From assembly GCF_036199905.1 (NCBI RefSeq), contig NZ_CP108109.1, positions 3,891,501 through 3,955,500 of the forward strand: DNA of 64,000 bases, written 5' to 3'. The translations under genes were made by a program, and so were the position numbers. Source of the DNA: Streptomyces sp. NBC_00223. Its GTDB lineage: Bacteria; Actinomycetota; Actinomycetes; Streptomycetales; Streptomycetaceae. Within the stretch, counting starts at the first letter, position 1, and every line of letters begins with the position of its first letter. Below are positions 1 through 7,832 of this stretch, piece by piece. Under the pieces are notes generated by a model. That model worked only from the letters and a program-made list of their open reading frames with translations. It was not told the DNA's origin and did not search any database.

Positions 1-710
1 GGCTGGAGCCCGGCACCCCCGAGCACACCCGCGTACGGGCCGCGCTGATCGAGGTGAACCTGCCGCTGGTGCGCTACGCCGCCGCCCGGTTCAGAAGCCG
101 CAACGAGCCCATGGAGGACGTCGTCCAGGTCGGCACGATCGGTCTGATCAACGCGATCGACCGGTTCGACCCGGAGCGCGGGGTGCAGTTCCCGACCTTC
201 GCGATGCCCACCGTGGTCGGTGAGATCAAACGTTACTTCAGGGACAACGTGCGGACCGTCCACGTACCGCGCCGGCTGCACGAGCTGTGGGTCCAGGTCA
301 GCGGCGCCATCGAGGATCTGACGGTGCTGCACGGCCGTTCCCCCACCACCGCCGAGATCGCCGAGCGGCTGAAACTCGCCGAGGAGGAGGTGCTGGCCTG
401 CCTGGAGGCGGGCCGCGCCTACCACGCCACCTCGCTGGAGGCCGCCCAGGAGGGCGACGGCGCCCCCGGCCTGCTCGACCGGCTCGGCTACGAGGACCCG
501 GCGCTGTCCGGCGTCGAGCACCGCGACCTCGTCCGTCACCTTCTGGTGCAGCTCCCCGAGCGCGAGCGGCGGATTCTGCTGCTGCGCTATTTCGGCAACC
601 TGACGCAGTCCCAGATCAGCGCGGAACTGGGGGTTTCGCAGATGCACGTCTCCCGGCTGCTCTCCCGCAGCTTCGCCCGACTGCGGTCCGCAAACCAGAT
701 CGAAGCGTAA
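1..710 (+). CDS. SigB/SigF-type RNA polymerase sigma factor (5' truncated by window edge)
   Basis: Alternative sigma-70 factor of the SigB/SigF/SigG class that directs core RNA polymerase to stress or developmental promoters. The frame is open to the first base: the residues before position 54 ([18 protein letters not shown]) align with the paralogue at 877-1716, so the GTG at 54 is internal and the true start lies left of the window. Region 2 is visible as [21 protein letters not shown] and [19 protein letters not shown]; region 3 follows VPRRLHEL; region 4 ends in the helix-turn-helix [21 protein letters not shown]. Factors of this class are usually held by anti-sigma kinases of the RsbW type; none is adjacent. 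Confidence 0.93.
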   Translation, partial: LEPGTPEHTRVRAALIEVNLPLVRYAAARFRSRNEPMEDVVQVGTIGLINAIDRFDPERGVQFPTFAMPTVVGEIKRYFRDNVRTVHVPRRLHELWVQVSGAIEDLTVLHGRSPTTAEIAERLKLAEEEVLACLEAGRAYHATSLEAAQEGDGAPGLLDRLGYEDPALSGVEHRDLVRHLLVQLPERERRILLLRYFGNLTQSQISAELGVSQMHVSRLLSRSFARLRSANQIEA

Positions 711-876
711 CCCAACGGGATTAAGCCACCTGCGCAGATATGTCGACTTGGCGCTACAGCGTGTTGCCGACATGTGACATTCTGCGGATACCGCGTTTGT
801 CGAGGGCGCGCCTCCGGTATTCCAGAGGAGGAACAACGTCGCTCGCGACACCCGTCCGCGACCTCAAGGGGGTGGC

Positions 877-1716
877 ATGTCCGTACAGGTGGGCAGTCCC
901 AAGGTGCTCCGCTCCGACGCGGCCGCACCGCATGATGCTCTTCACGGCGAGGCCATCGACACCCGTACGCTGTCCCGTTCGCTGTTCCTGCGACTCGCGG
1001 AACTGCCGATGGACAGCCCGGAACGCACCTATGTACGCGACACGCTGATCGAGCTCAACCTGCCGCTGGTGCGGTACGCGGCGGCCCGGTTCCGCAGTCG
1101 CAACGAGCCGATGGAGGACATCGTCCAGGTCGGCACGATCGGCCTGATCAAGGCGATCGACCGCTTCGACTGCGAACGCGGCGTGGAGTTCCCGACGTTC
1201 GCGATGCCCACCATCGTCGGCGAGGTGAAGCGGTTCTTCCGGGACACCTCGTGGTCGGTACGGGTCCCGCGCCGCCTCCAGGAGCTGCGGCTCGCGCTGA
1301 CCAAGGCGAGCGACGAGCTGGCGCAGCGGCTCGACCGCTCCCCGACCGTGGCCGAACTCGCGGTCTGCCTCGGCGTGTCCGAGGAGGACGTGGTCGACGG
1401 TCTCGCGGTGGGCAACGCCTACACCGCGAGCTCGCTCGACTCCCCGCCGCCCGAGGACGACGGCGGCGAGGGCACCCTGGCCGACCGGCTCGGCTACGAG
1501 GACTCCGCTCTGGAGGGGGTGGAGTACCGCGAGTCGCTCAAGCCGCTGCTGGCCCAACTGCCGCCGCGTGAACGTCAGATCATCATGCTGCGATTCTTCG
1601 CGAACATGACCCAGTCGCAGATCGGCGACGAGGTCGGCATCTCGCAGATGCATGTGTCACGGCTGCTGACCCGCACCCTGGCACAGCTGCGCGAGGGCCT
1701 GACCGCGGAGGCGTAG
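877..1716 (+). CDS. SigB/SigF-type RNA polymerase sigma factor
   Basis: Complete 279-residue alternative sigma factor, strongly similar throughout to the truncated sigma gene just upstream (shared [20 protein letters not shown]). Region 2 (about residues 60-125), region 3 (about 130-190) and region 4 with the helix-turn-helix [18 protein letters not shown] near the C-terminus are all present. The ATG at 877 is chosen because a purine-rich AAGGGGG lies just before it and the N-terminal extension resembles those of streptomycete SigB/F proteins. The 166-bp gap from the upstream paralogue suggests a separate promoter. Anti-sigma/antagonist proteins known for this family are not next to it. The exact paralogue (SigB, F, G and others) cannot be assigned by eye. 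Confidence 0.95.
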   Translation: MSVQVGSPKVLRSDAAAPHDALHGEAIDTRTLSRSLFLRLAELPMDSPERTYVRDTLIELNLPLVRYAAARFRSRNEPMEDIVQVGTIGLIKAIDRFDCERGVEFPTFAMPTIVGEVKRFFRDTSWSVRVPRRLQELRLALTKASDELAQRLDRSPTVAELAVCLGVSEEDVVDGLAVGNAYTASSLDSPPPEDDGGEGTLADRLGYEDSALEGVEYRESLKPLLAQLPPRERQIIMLRFFANMTQSQIGDEVGISQMHVSRLLTRTLAQLREGLTAEA

Positions 1717-1767
1717 GAAGGGACGGAGTGGTCGCCGATCCGCCGCCCACGGCGTGATGTGCCACCT

Positions 1768-1792
1768 CGTGACGTCGGTCGGCGACGTCACG
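1768..1792. terminator. Hairpin between converging genes
   Basis: Perfect 9-bp inverted repeat CGTGACGTC / GACGTCACG with a 7-nt loop, placed between the stop of the plus-strand sigma gene (1716) and the stop of the minus-strand membrane-protein gene (1828). Position and symmetry fit a bidirectional terminator. There is no long T-run, as is common in GC-rich actinomycetes. Confidence 0.6.
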
Positions 1793-1827
1793 TCATGACA
1801 CCTCAGGGCGGGACCTCATGGCGAGCG

Positions 1828-2025
1828 TCAGCGCATGGCGAGCGCGACCACTCCGATCACGACGACCAGGGCCACCACGACACCGATCACCAGTCCGGCC
1901 TTGCTGCGGCCCTGCGCCCGCTGCACCTGGGCGGCGGGCGGCTCCTCGTCGACGAAGGCGCGGAACATCTGTGTGCTGCCGGCCGGGTCGTAGTTGTTCT
2001 CGGGGTTCGGCGTAGGGTTTGACAT
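1828..2025 (-). CDS. Small single-pass membrane protein
   Basis: 65-residue protein of unknown function. The first ~45 residues are hydrophilic (MSNPTPNPENNYDPAGS, then a charged QRAQGRSK stretch) and the C-terminus is one hydrophobic helix, AGLVIGVVVALVVVIGVVAL, ending AMR. This predicts a tail-anchored or single-span protein with a cytoplasmic N-terminus by the positive-inside rule. The ATG at 2025 is preferred over an upstream in-frame start because the extra residues (MGGAGYSADTLGSGS) look non-coding. It is convergent with the sigma gene and divergent from the aldo/keto reductase. Small proteins of this layout are common in streptomycetes; I cannot name a function. Confidence 0.65.
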   Translation of the reverse strand: MSNPTPNPENNYDPAGSTQMFRAFVDEEPPAAQVQRAQGRSKAGLVIGVVVALVVVIGVVALAMR

Positions 2026-2085
2026 GCTGCCTGACCCTAGCGTGTCGGCGGAATACCCCGCACCCCCCACTCGTTGCCACGGGAC

Positions 2086-3024
2086 ATGGCACGCATCGGC
2101 AACTCTGAACTCGACGTATTCCCCCTCTCCTTAGGCGGCAACGTCTTCGGCTGGACCGCCGACGAGGCTCAGTCCTTCGCCGTCCTGGACGCGTTCACAG
2201 CCGCCGGCGGCGACTTCATCGACACCGCGGACGCGTACTCGGCGTGGGCCCCGGGCAACTCGGGCGGGGAGTCCGAGACCGTCATCGGCCGCTGGCTGGC
2301 CCGGCGCGGCAGGCGTGACGACGTGGTGATCGCCACCAAGGTCGGCGCCCACCCCGACTTCAAGGGTCTGCGCGCCTCGACCGTCGAGAAGGCCGCCGAG
2401 GCGTCCCTGCGCCGCCTGGGCACCGACCACATCGACCTCTACTACTCGCACTTCGACGACCCGCAGACCCCGGTCGAGGAGATCGTCACGGCGCTGGACG
2501 CCCTGGTGCGGGCGGGCAAGGTGCGGGCGGTCGGCGCGTCCAACATCTCGCCCGAGCGGCTGGCCGCCTCCCTGGACTTCGCCGAGCGCGAGGGCCTGAC
2601 CCGCTACGAGATCCTCCAGCCGCACTACAACCTGGTCACGCGCGCGGGCTACGAGGGCCCGCTCGCCGACCTGGTGGCCGCCCGCGGACTGTCGGCCGCG
2701 CCCTACGCGGGGCTCGCCGCCGGCTTCCTCACCGGCAAGTACCGGCCGGGCGGCGCCGAGGTCGACAGCCCGCGCGCCCAGAAGGCCGCGGCGTACCTCG
2801 CGGACGGCCGCGGACCCCGGGTGCTGGCCGCGCTGGACGAGGTGGCCGCCGCCCACGGCGTCGAGGTCGCGACGGTCGCCCTGGCCTGGATCGCCGCGCA
2901 CCCGACGGTCGTGGCGCCGATCGCCAGCGCCCGTACGGTCGAGCAGCTGCCCGCGCTGGTCGCGGTGGCCGATCTGAAGCTCACCCAGGAGGAGGTCGCG
3001 GCCCTGACGGCTGCCTCGGAGTAG
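2086..3024 (+). CDS. Aldo/keto reductase
   Basis: 312-residue (beta/alpha)8-barrel NADPH-dependent oxidoreductase that reduces aldehydes or ketones in the cytosol; the substrate cannot be read from sequence. The AKR catalytic tetrad is visible: Asp46 and Tyr51 in DTADAYSAW, Lys85 in ATKVG and His122 in YSHFDDP. The later GASNISPERL and the C-terminal cofactor segment (SARTVEQL) are also typical. The ATG at 2086 gives the standard N-terminus MARIGNSELDVFPLSLGGN; a TTG four codons earlier is possible. The gene stands alone, divergent from the small membrane protein and closed by a strong hairpin terminator. Confidence 0.93.
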   Translation: MARIGNSELDVFPLSLGGNVFGWTADEAQSFAVLDAFTAAGGDFIDTADAYSAWAPGNSGGESETVIGRWLARRGRRDDVVIATKVGAHPDFKGLRASTVEKAAEASLRRLGTDHIDLYYSHFDDPQTPVEEIVTALDALVRAGKVRAVGASNISPERLAASLDFAEREGLTRYEILQPHYNLVTRAGYEGPLADLVAARGLSAAPYAGLAAGFLTGKYRPGGAEVDSPRAQKAAAYLADGRGPRVLAALDEVAAAHGVEVATVALAWIAAHPTVVAPIASARTVEQLPALVAVADLKLTQEEVAALTAASE

Positions 3025-3050
3025 GCCCCCGCCGACCCTGCCCGGCCCCT

Positions 3051-3091
3051 GAATCCGCCCGCTCCTTGACCTGGAGCGGGCGGATTCTTTG
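3051..3091 (+). terminator. Intrinsic-type terminator of the aldo/keto reductase gene
   Basis: Perfect 15-bp stem, GAATCCGCCCGCTCC paired with GGAGCGGGCGGATTC around a 7-nt loop (TTGACCT), followed by TTTGCTG, starting 27 bp after the reductase stop codon. Confidence 0.9.
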
Positions 3092-3149
3092 CTGAAACTT
3101 TGCTGTGAAATCCGCAGATAATCATGGGTTCTACAACTACCCACCCTTA

Positions 3150-3168
3150 TGGTTGCTTGAGGCAACCA
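3150..3168. promoter_or_regulatory. Palindromic operator candidate upstream of MFS pump
   Basis: Inverted repeat TGGTTGC-TTGAG-GCAACCA (7-bp arms, 5-nt centre) 16 bp before the MFS start codon. Its size and TTGC/GCAA arms resemble sites used by MarR-type repressors, which often control EmrB/QacA pumps. No MarR gene lies next to it in this window, so the regulator would act in trans. The assignment is inference. Confidence 0.5.
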
Positions 3169-3184
3169 AAGAGGGAAAGGTTCG

Positions 3185-4771
3185 ATGGCCATATCAACCC
3201 AGGGCGAGACGCCGATGACGCATCGCCAGATCATGGAGGCGCTGTCCGGTCTGCTGATCGGACTCTTCGTGGCGATCCTGTCGTCCACGATCGTCTCCAA
3301 CGCCCTCCCCCGCATCCTCGCCGACATCGGCGGCGGTCAGAGCGCGTACACCTGGGTCGTCACGGCCTCCCTGCTCGCGGTCACCGCGACCACGCCGATC
3401 TGGGGCAAGCTGTCCGACCTGTTCAGCAAGAAGCTGCTGATCCAGCTGTCGTTGATCATCTACGTCGTCGGCTCCATGGTGGCCGGGCTCTCCACCAGCC
3501 CCGGCATGCTGATCGTCTGCCGGCTGGTCCAGGGCATCGGCGCGGGCGGTCTGTCCGCGCTCACCCAGGTGATCATGGCCGCGATGATCTCCCCCCGGCA
3601 GCGCGGCCGGTACAGCGGCTACCTCGGCGCCACCTTCGCCGTCGCCACCGTCGGCGGTCCGCTGATCGGCGGCGTCATCGTGGACTCCGCGCTCGGCTGG
3701 CGCTGGTGCTTCTACGTCGGTGTGCCGTTCGCCGTCGTCGCGCTGATCGTGCTGCAGAAGACGCTGCACCTGCCGGTGGTCAAGCGCGCGGTCTCGATCG
3801 ACTGGGCGGGCGCGTTCTTCATCACCGCCGCCGCCTCGCTGCTGATGATCTGGGTCTCGCTCGGCGGCCAGAACTACCCGTGGCTGTCCTGGCAGACCTA
3901 CGTCATGCTGCCCGCCGCGCTGGTGCTCGGTCTGATCTTCCTTTTCATCGAGTCGCGGGCCGCCGAGCCGATCGTGCCGCTGCGGCTCTTCCGCAACGCG
4001 ACGATCACCCTCACCTCGTTCGCGAGCATGTTCATCGGCGTGGCGATGTTCGCCGGCACGGTCTTCCTCAGCCAGTACTTCCAGCTGGCCCGCGGCCGTA
4101 CCCCCACGATGTCCGGTCTGATGACGATCCCGCTGATCGCCGGGCTCTTCCTGTCGTCCATGATCAGCGGCCGGATCATCACCCGGACCGGGCGCTGGAA
4201 GGCGTTCCTCGTCTCGGGCGGCGTCCTGGTCACCGCGGGCTCGGCCCTGCTCGGCATGCTGCGCTACGACACCCCGTACTTCGAGGTCGCCGTCTACATG
4301 GCGCTGATCGGGCTCGGCATCGGCATGATGATGCAGAACCTCGTGCTCGCCGTGCAGAACCAGGTCTCCGTCGACGACCTCGGCGCGGCCAGCTCCCTGG
4401 TGACCTTCTTCCGCTCGCTCGGCGGCGCGATCGGCGTCGCGGCGCTCGGCGCGGTGCTCGGCAACCGGATCAGCCACCTCGTCGCCGAGGGCCTCAGCGC
4501 CCTCCACATCACGTCCCCGGCGGGCTCCGGCGGCATCCCCGACGTCGAGACGCTGCCGGCCCCCGTGCGTGGGGTCGTGGAGAGCGCGTACGGGCACGGG
4601 ATCGGTGACGTGTTCCTCTACTCGGCTCCGTTCGCGCTCATCGCGCTGGTCCTGGTGGTCTTCGTCAAGGAGGTCGCGCTCAAGAACCGCAGCGGGTTGC
4701 AGCAGGCCGGGGCAGTCACGGACGGCCCGGAGGCCGCCGACGTCGGGGCTCCGGCCGCGAAGACGGAGTAG
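3185..4771 (+). CDS. MFS multidrug efflux transporter (EmrB/QacA, DHA2-type)
   Basis: 528-residue polytopic membrane protein with the length and hydrophobic pattern of the 14-helix drug:H+ antiporters. The first helix carries LIGLFVAILSSTIVSNALPRI (motif D1-like), the loop between helices 2 and 3 has WGKLSDLFSKKLL (motif A-like), and RLVQGIGAGGLSAL matches motif B. Motif C-like GATFAVATVGGPLIGG lies in helix 5. The ATG at 3185 follows GAGGGAAAGG. The tail is hydrophilic and A/G/P-rich. The palindrome just upstream suggests substrate-inducible repression. Substrates cannot be inferred. Confidence 0.92.
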   Translation: MAISTQGETPMTHRQIMEALSGLLIGLFVAILSSTIVSNALPRILADIGGGQSAYTWVVTASLLAVTATTPIWGKLSDLFSKKLLIQLSLIIYVVGSMVAGLSTSPGMLIVCRLVQGIGAGGLSALTQVIMAAMISPRQRGRYSGYLGATFAVATVGGPLIGGVIVDSALGWRWCFYVGVPFAVVALIVLQKTLHLPVVKRAVSIDWAGAFFITAAASLLMIWVSLGGQNYPWLSWQTYVMLPAALVLGLIFLFIESRAAEPIVPLRLFRNATITLTSFASMFIGVAMFAGTVFLSQYFQLARGRTPTMSGLMTIPLIAGLFLSSMISGRIITRTGRWKAFLVSGGVLVTAGSALLGMLRYDTPYFEVAVYMALIGLGIGMMMQNLVLAVQNQVSVDDLGAASSLVTFFRSLGGAIGVAALGAVLGNRISHLVAEGLSALHITSPAGSGGIPDVETLPAPVRGVVESAYGHGIGDVFLYSAPFALIALVLVVFVKEVALKNRSGLQQAGAVTDGPEAADVGAPAAKTE

Positions 4772-4969
4772 TCCGCCACCACAGCTCCCCGCCGTCCGGT
4801 TCCGTTCCCGCAGCGGAGAGGTCCGGGCCGGCGGCTCGGGGAAGGGTCCCGGCGGCGGCCGGAGCAGGGGACGGCCCGGGCCGTCCGCCGGGACCCACTC
4901 ACGCGGGCCAGCCCTCGCGTCCGCTTTTCCGCGCCTTCGTCTTTCGCCCGCCGACGCTAAGGTGCGGGT

Positions 4970-5431
4970 ATGGCTCCCAACATCGCCACGAACACGGCCG
5001 TCGCGCTGGACGAACTGCTGGACTTCGTACGTCCCCGGCACCGCGCGATCCTGCTCACCGCCCGCGCGGACGGCAGCCCCCAGGGCTCACCGCTCACCTG
5101 CGGGGTCGACGACTCCGGGCGGATCGTCATGTCCACGTATCCCGAGCGGGCCAAGACGAGGAACGCGCGGCGCGATCCCCGGGTCAGCGTCGTCGTCCTG
5201 TCGGACGAGTGGGACGGGCCGTGGGTCCAGGTCGACGGCACGGCGGAAGTCCTGGACGTGCCGGAGGCGGTGGAGCCGCTGGTGGAGTACTTCCGGAACA
5301 TCTCGGGGGAGCACCCGGACTGGGACGAGTACCGCGAGGCGATGGTCCGCCAGGGCAAGTCCCTGATCCGCGTCACCCCGGTGAGGTGGGGCCCGGTGGC
5401 CACGGGCGGCTTCCCGGCCCGACTGGCATAG
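4970..5431 (+). CDS. PPOX-class F420/FMN-dependent flavoprotein
   Basis: 153-residue split beta-barrel protein of the pyridoxamine-5'-phosphate oxidase-like family. Actinobacterial members commonly bind F420 or FMN and reduce small-molecule substrates. Visible features are the first strands (HRAILLTARADGSPQGSPLTCGVDDSGRIVMST), the positively charged segment AKTRNARRDPRVSVVVL that family members use to bind the cofactor phosphate, and the closing strand IRVTPVRWG. Length is normal for the family. It stands alone between the MFS gene and a short hairpin. Cofactor choice (F420 versus FMN) is not resolved by eye. Confidence 0.85.
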   Translation: MAPNIATNTAVALDELLDFVRPRHRAILLTARADGSPQGSPLTCGVDDSGRIVMSTYPERAKTRNARRDPRVSVVVLSDEWDGPWVQVDGTAEVLDVPEAVEPLVEYFRNISGEHPDWDEYREAMVRQGKSLIRVTPVRWGPVATGGFPARLA

Positions 5432-5433
5432 AC

Positions 5434-5453
5434 CCCCGGTCACGCCGGGGTTT
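5434..5453 (+). terminator. Short terminator after the PPOX gene
   Basis: CCCCGG-TCACG-CCGGGG stem-loop followed by TTTCCTTCC, three bases after the PPOX stop codon. It also lies in the gap facing the convergent glycosyltransferase operon. Confidence 0.7.
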
Positions 5454-5717
5454 CCTTCCCCGTCCTCCCCTCCGTGCGGTTGCGACTCCGTCCGCGGGTA
5501 CCACCGGTGGCGGTACCGGCCCGGTCGGCGGCTGCCGGCCGCGGGGACTCCGGCGGAGAGCCGCCGACGGCGAGTCTGGCCCACGGGAAAACGGAGAGTC
5601 GACATCGGACTCGCACGCGTGGTGCGGGGCGGGAATACCCCCGCGCCGCCAGGCGCGGGCCACCACGCACGGACGTGCGGACGCAGACGGTGGCGCGCGC
5701 CGGAGGCGCGGGAGCAC

Positions 5718-7832
5718 TCAGCGCGACGCGAGGTCGTAGACCGTCACACCCCCCACCACCTGGGCCGTGAAGTTCGCCGCGACCCAAGCGGAGATCGCCG
5801 ACGTCCCCCCGTCGGAGACGAAGTAGTGGATCCGCCCCGCGTCCACGTACCGCTGGAACTCCGCCGGCGTCGGAAACGGATCGCTCCCGTTGAACCCCCC
5901 GATCGCCATCACCGGCTTCCCCGTGGCGAGCTGATAGCTCGCCTGGTTCTGCGACCCGACCGTCGCGGCCACCCACGTGTACGCGTCGGCGTCCTTGAGC
6001 AGCAGGGCCTTCATCGTGGCGTCGACCCGCGTACCGTCGAGCAGCCCGCTCATCCCGCCCCCGCCGCCGGGCGAACCGCCGCCACCGAGTGCACCACCGG
6101 GCACACCGCCCGGCGCGCCACCCGCGCCAGGAGCACCGCCACCCTGGTGGAAGAGACGCGGGGCACCGCCGCCCCCGGGCGCGCCGTTCGCACCCGGAGC
6201 CCCCGCCGGAGGCGACCCGTTGCCGCCGAAGAGCTGCCGGGGCCCGCCGCCGGGCCCGCCGGGACCGCCCCCACCCGGCCCCCCACCGGGACGCCCGCCC
6301 TGAACCGCGGGCCCGGCCGTCACGATGGACCCGGCGTGCGGCGTGTCCACGGTGTTCAGCGAGTACGCCACCGGGCCGCCCAGCGCCGCCGCGAGCCCCA
6401 CGACCGCCGTGACGGCGCCGAGCCGCGCGCCGAGTCGGGTCGAGGTCACCCCCGGCAGCGCCCCCGCCAGCAGTCCCACCGCCGCGGCCAGTGCCGCCAC
6501 GACCACGGCGATGCGCAGCCACGGCAGCCACCCGGACGAGCGGTCCAGCAGGACGTACGCCCACACCGCCGTGCCCGCGACCGTCACCGCGAGCGTGACC
6601 GCAGCCGCGAGGTGACCGCGGCGCTGCCACAGGGCGGCCGCGCCCATGCCGGTCAGGGCGCCGATGTAGGGGGCCAGCGCAATGTTGTAGTACTGGTGGA
6701 AGATCCCCGACATGAAGCTGAAGGTCACGAAGGTGACCAGCAGCGAGCCGCCCCACACCAGATACGCGGCCCGCGCGGTGTCCGTGCGCGGCGCCCGGCG
6801 GGTGAGCCACAGGCCCGCCGCGAGCAGGACGAGGGCCGCGGGCAGCAGCCAGGAGATCTGGCCGCCCATCTCGGAGTTGAAGAGCCGGCCGAGGCCGGTC
6901 TCACCCCACTGGCCGCCGCCGCGCATGCCGCCCCCGCCGACACTGCCCGTCTCGTGGCCGGTGATCCGGCCGAAGCCGTTGTAGCCGAAGGTCAGTTGAA
7001 GGAAGCTGTTGTTCTGGGAGCCGCCGATGTACGGGCGGGACCCGGCGGGCCACAGTTCGACCGTCGCCACCCACCAGCCGCAGGCCGCCACCATCGCGGC
7101 CGTGGCGTAGAGGAGTTGGAGTAGCCGGCGGCGCAGCGTCGTCGGCGCGCAGACCGCGTAGACCAGGGCCAGCGGCGGCAGGATCAGCCACGCCTGGAGT
7201 GTCTTGGTGAGGAAGGCGAGGCCGAGGACGGCCCCGGCGAGCAGCAGCCACTTCGTACGGGCGTCCTCCAGCGCCCGCAGCACGCAGTGGATCGCCACGA
7301 CCGTCAGCAACGCCAGCAGCGCGTCGGGGTTGTTGAAGCGGAACATCAGCGCGGCGACCGGTGTCACCGCGAGCACCCCGCCCGCGAGCAGCCCCGCGAC
7401 GGGGCCGGACCGGCGCCGTACCGCCGTGTACAGCACGCCGACCGTCGCCACGCCCATCAGCGCCTCGGGGACGAGGATCTGCCAGGAACCGAGGCCGAAG
7501 AGCCGTACGGACAGGGCCATCGGCCACAGCGCGGCGGGCGGCTTGTCCACGGTGATCGCGTTCGCCGCGTCGGAGGAGCCGAAGAAGAACGCCTTCCAGC
7601 TCTCGCTGCCCGCCTGGACGGCCGCCGAGTAGAAGGAGTTGGCGTATCCGGACGCGCCGAGGTCGTAGAGGTAGAGCACGAGGGTGGCCAGCAGCAGCCC
7701 GAGGAACGCGGGGCGCGCCCACGCCGGGTCCGCCGGCCGCCCCCGCCACAGCCTGCCGAGCGGACGTGACCGGGCCCGGCCGGGCGGGCTCGGTGTGACG
7801 GCGGCGGACGGCGAGATGCTGGGCGCGGTCAT
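5718..7832 (-). CDS. GT39-type (PMT/ArnT-like) membrane glycosyltransferase with Gly/Pro-rich insert
   Basis: 704-residue integral membrane glycosyltransferase that probably moves a sugar from a polyprenyl-phosphate donor to an extracytoplasmic acceptor. About eleven hydrophobic segments fill residues 45-490. The first external loop has YANSFYSAAVQAG and ITVDKPPAALW, where the acidic residue matches the catalytic Asp of GT-C enzymes. Residues ~520-600 are an unusual run of G, P and A, followed by a folded C-terminal domain of about 100 residues (DAYTWVAATVGSQNQASYQL onward) predicted outside the membrane. The start overlaps the stop of the GT2-GtrA gene by 4 bp, so the two are translationally coupled; the neighbour likely makes the lipid-linked donor. 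The acceptor is unknown. Confidence 0.88.
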   Translation of the reverse strand: MTAPSISPSAAVTPSPPGRARSRPLGRLWRGRPADPAWARPAFLGLLLATLVLYLYDLGASGYANSFYSAAVQAGSESWKAFFFGSSDAANAITVDKPPAALWPMALSVRLFGLGSWQILVPEALMGVATVGVLYTAVRRRSGPVAGLLAGGVLAVTPVAALMFRFNNPDALLALLTVVAIHCVLRALEDARTKWLLLAGAVLGLAFLTKTLQAWLILPPLALVYAVCAPTTLRRRLLQLLYATAAMVAACGWWVATVELWPAGSRPYIGGSQNNSFLQLTFGYNGFGRITGHETGSVGGGGMRGGGQWGETGLGRLFNSEMGGQISWLLPAALVLLAAGLWLTRRAPRTDTARAAYLVWGGSLLVTFVTFSFMSGIFHQYYNIALAPYIGALTGMGAAALWQRRGHLAAAVTLAVTVAGTAVWAYVLLDRSSGWLPWLRIAVVVAALAAAVGLLAGALPGVTSTRLGARLGAVTAVVGLAAALGGPVAYSLNTVDTPHAGSIVTAGPAVQGGRPGGGPGGGGPGGPGGGPRQLFGGNGSPPAGAPGANGAPGGGGAPRLFHQGGGAPGAGGAPGGVPGGALGGGGSPGGGGGMSGLLDGTRVDATMKALLLKDADAYTWVAATVGSQNQASYQLATGKPVMAIGGFNGSDPFPTPAEFQRYVDAGRIHYFVSDGGTSAISAWVAANFTAQVVGGVTVYDLASR

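Noticed and set aside
3194-5041. A 615-codon minus-strand frame opposite the MFS gene
   Set aside because: Asp/Arg/His-rich shadow of a membrane-protein gene; no function or ribosome-binding site.
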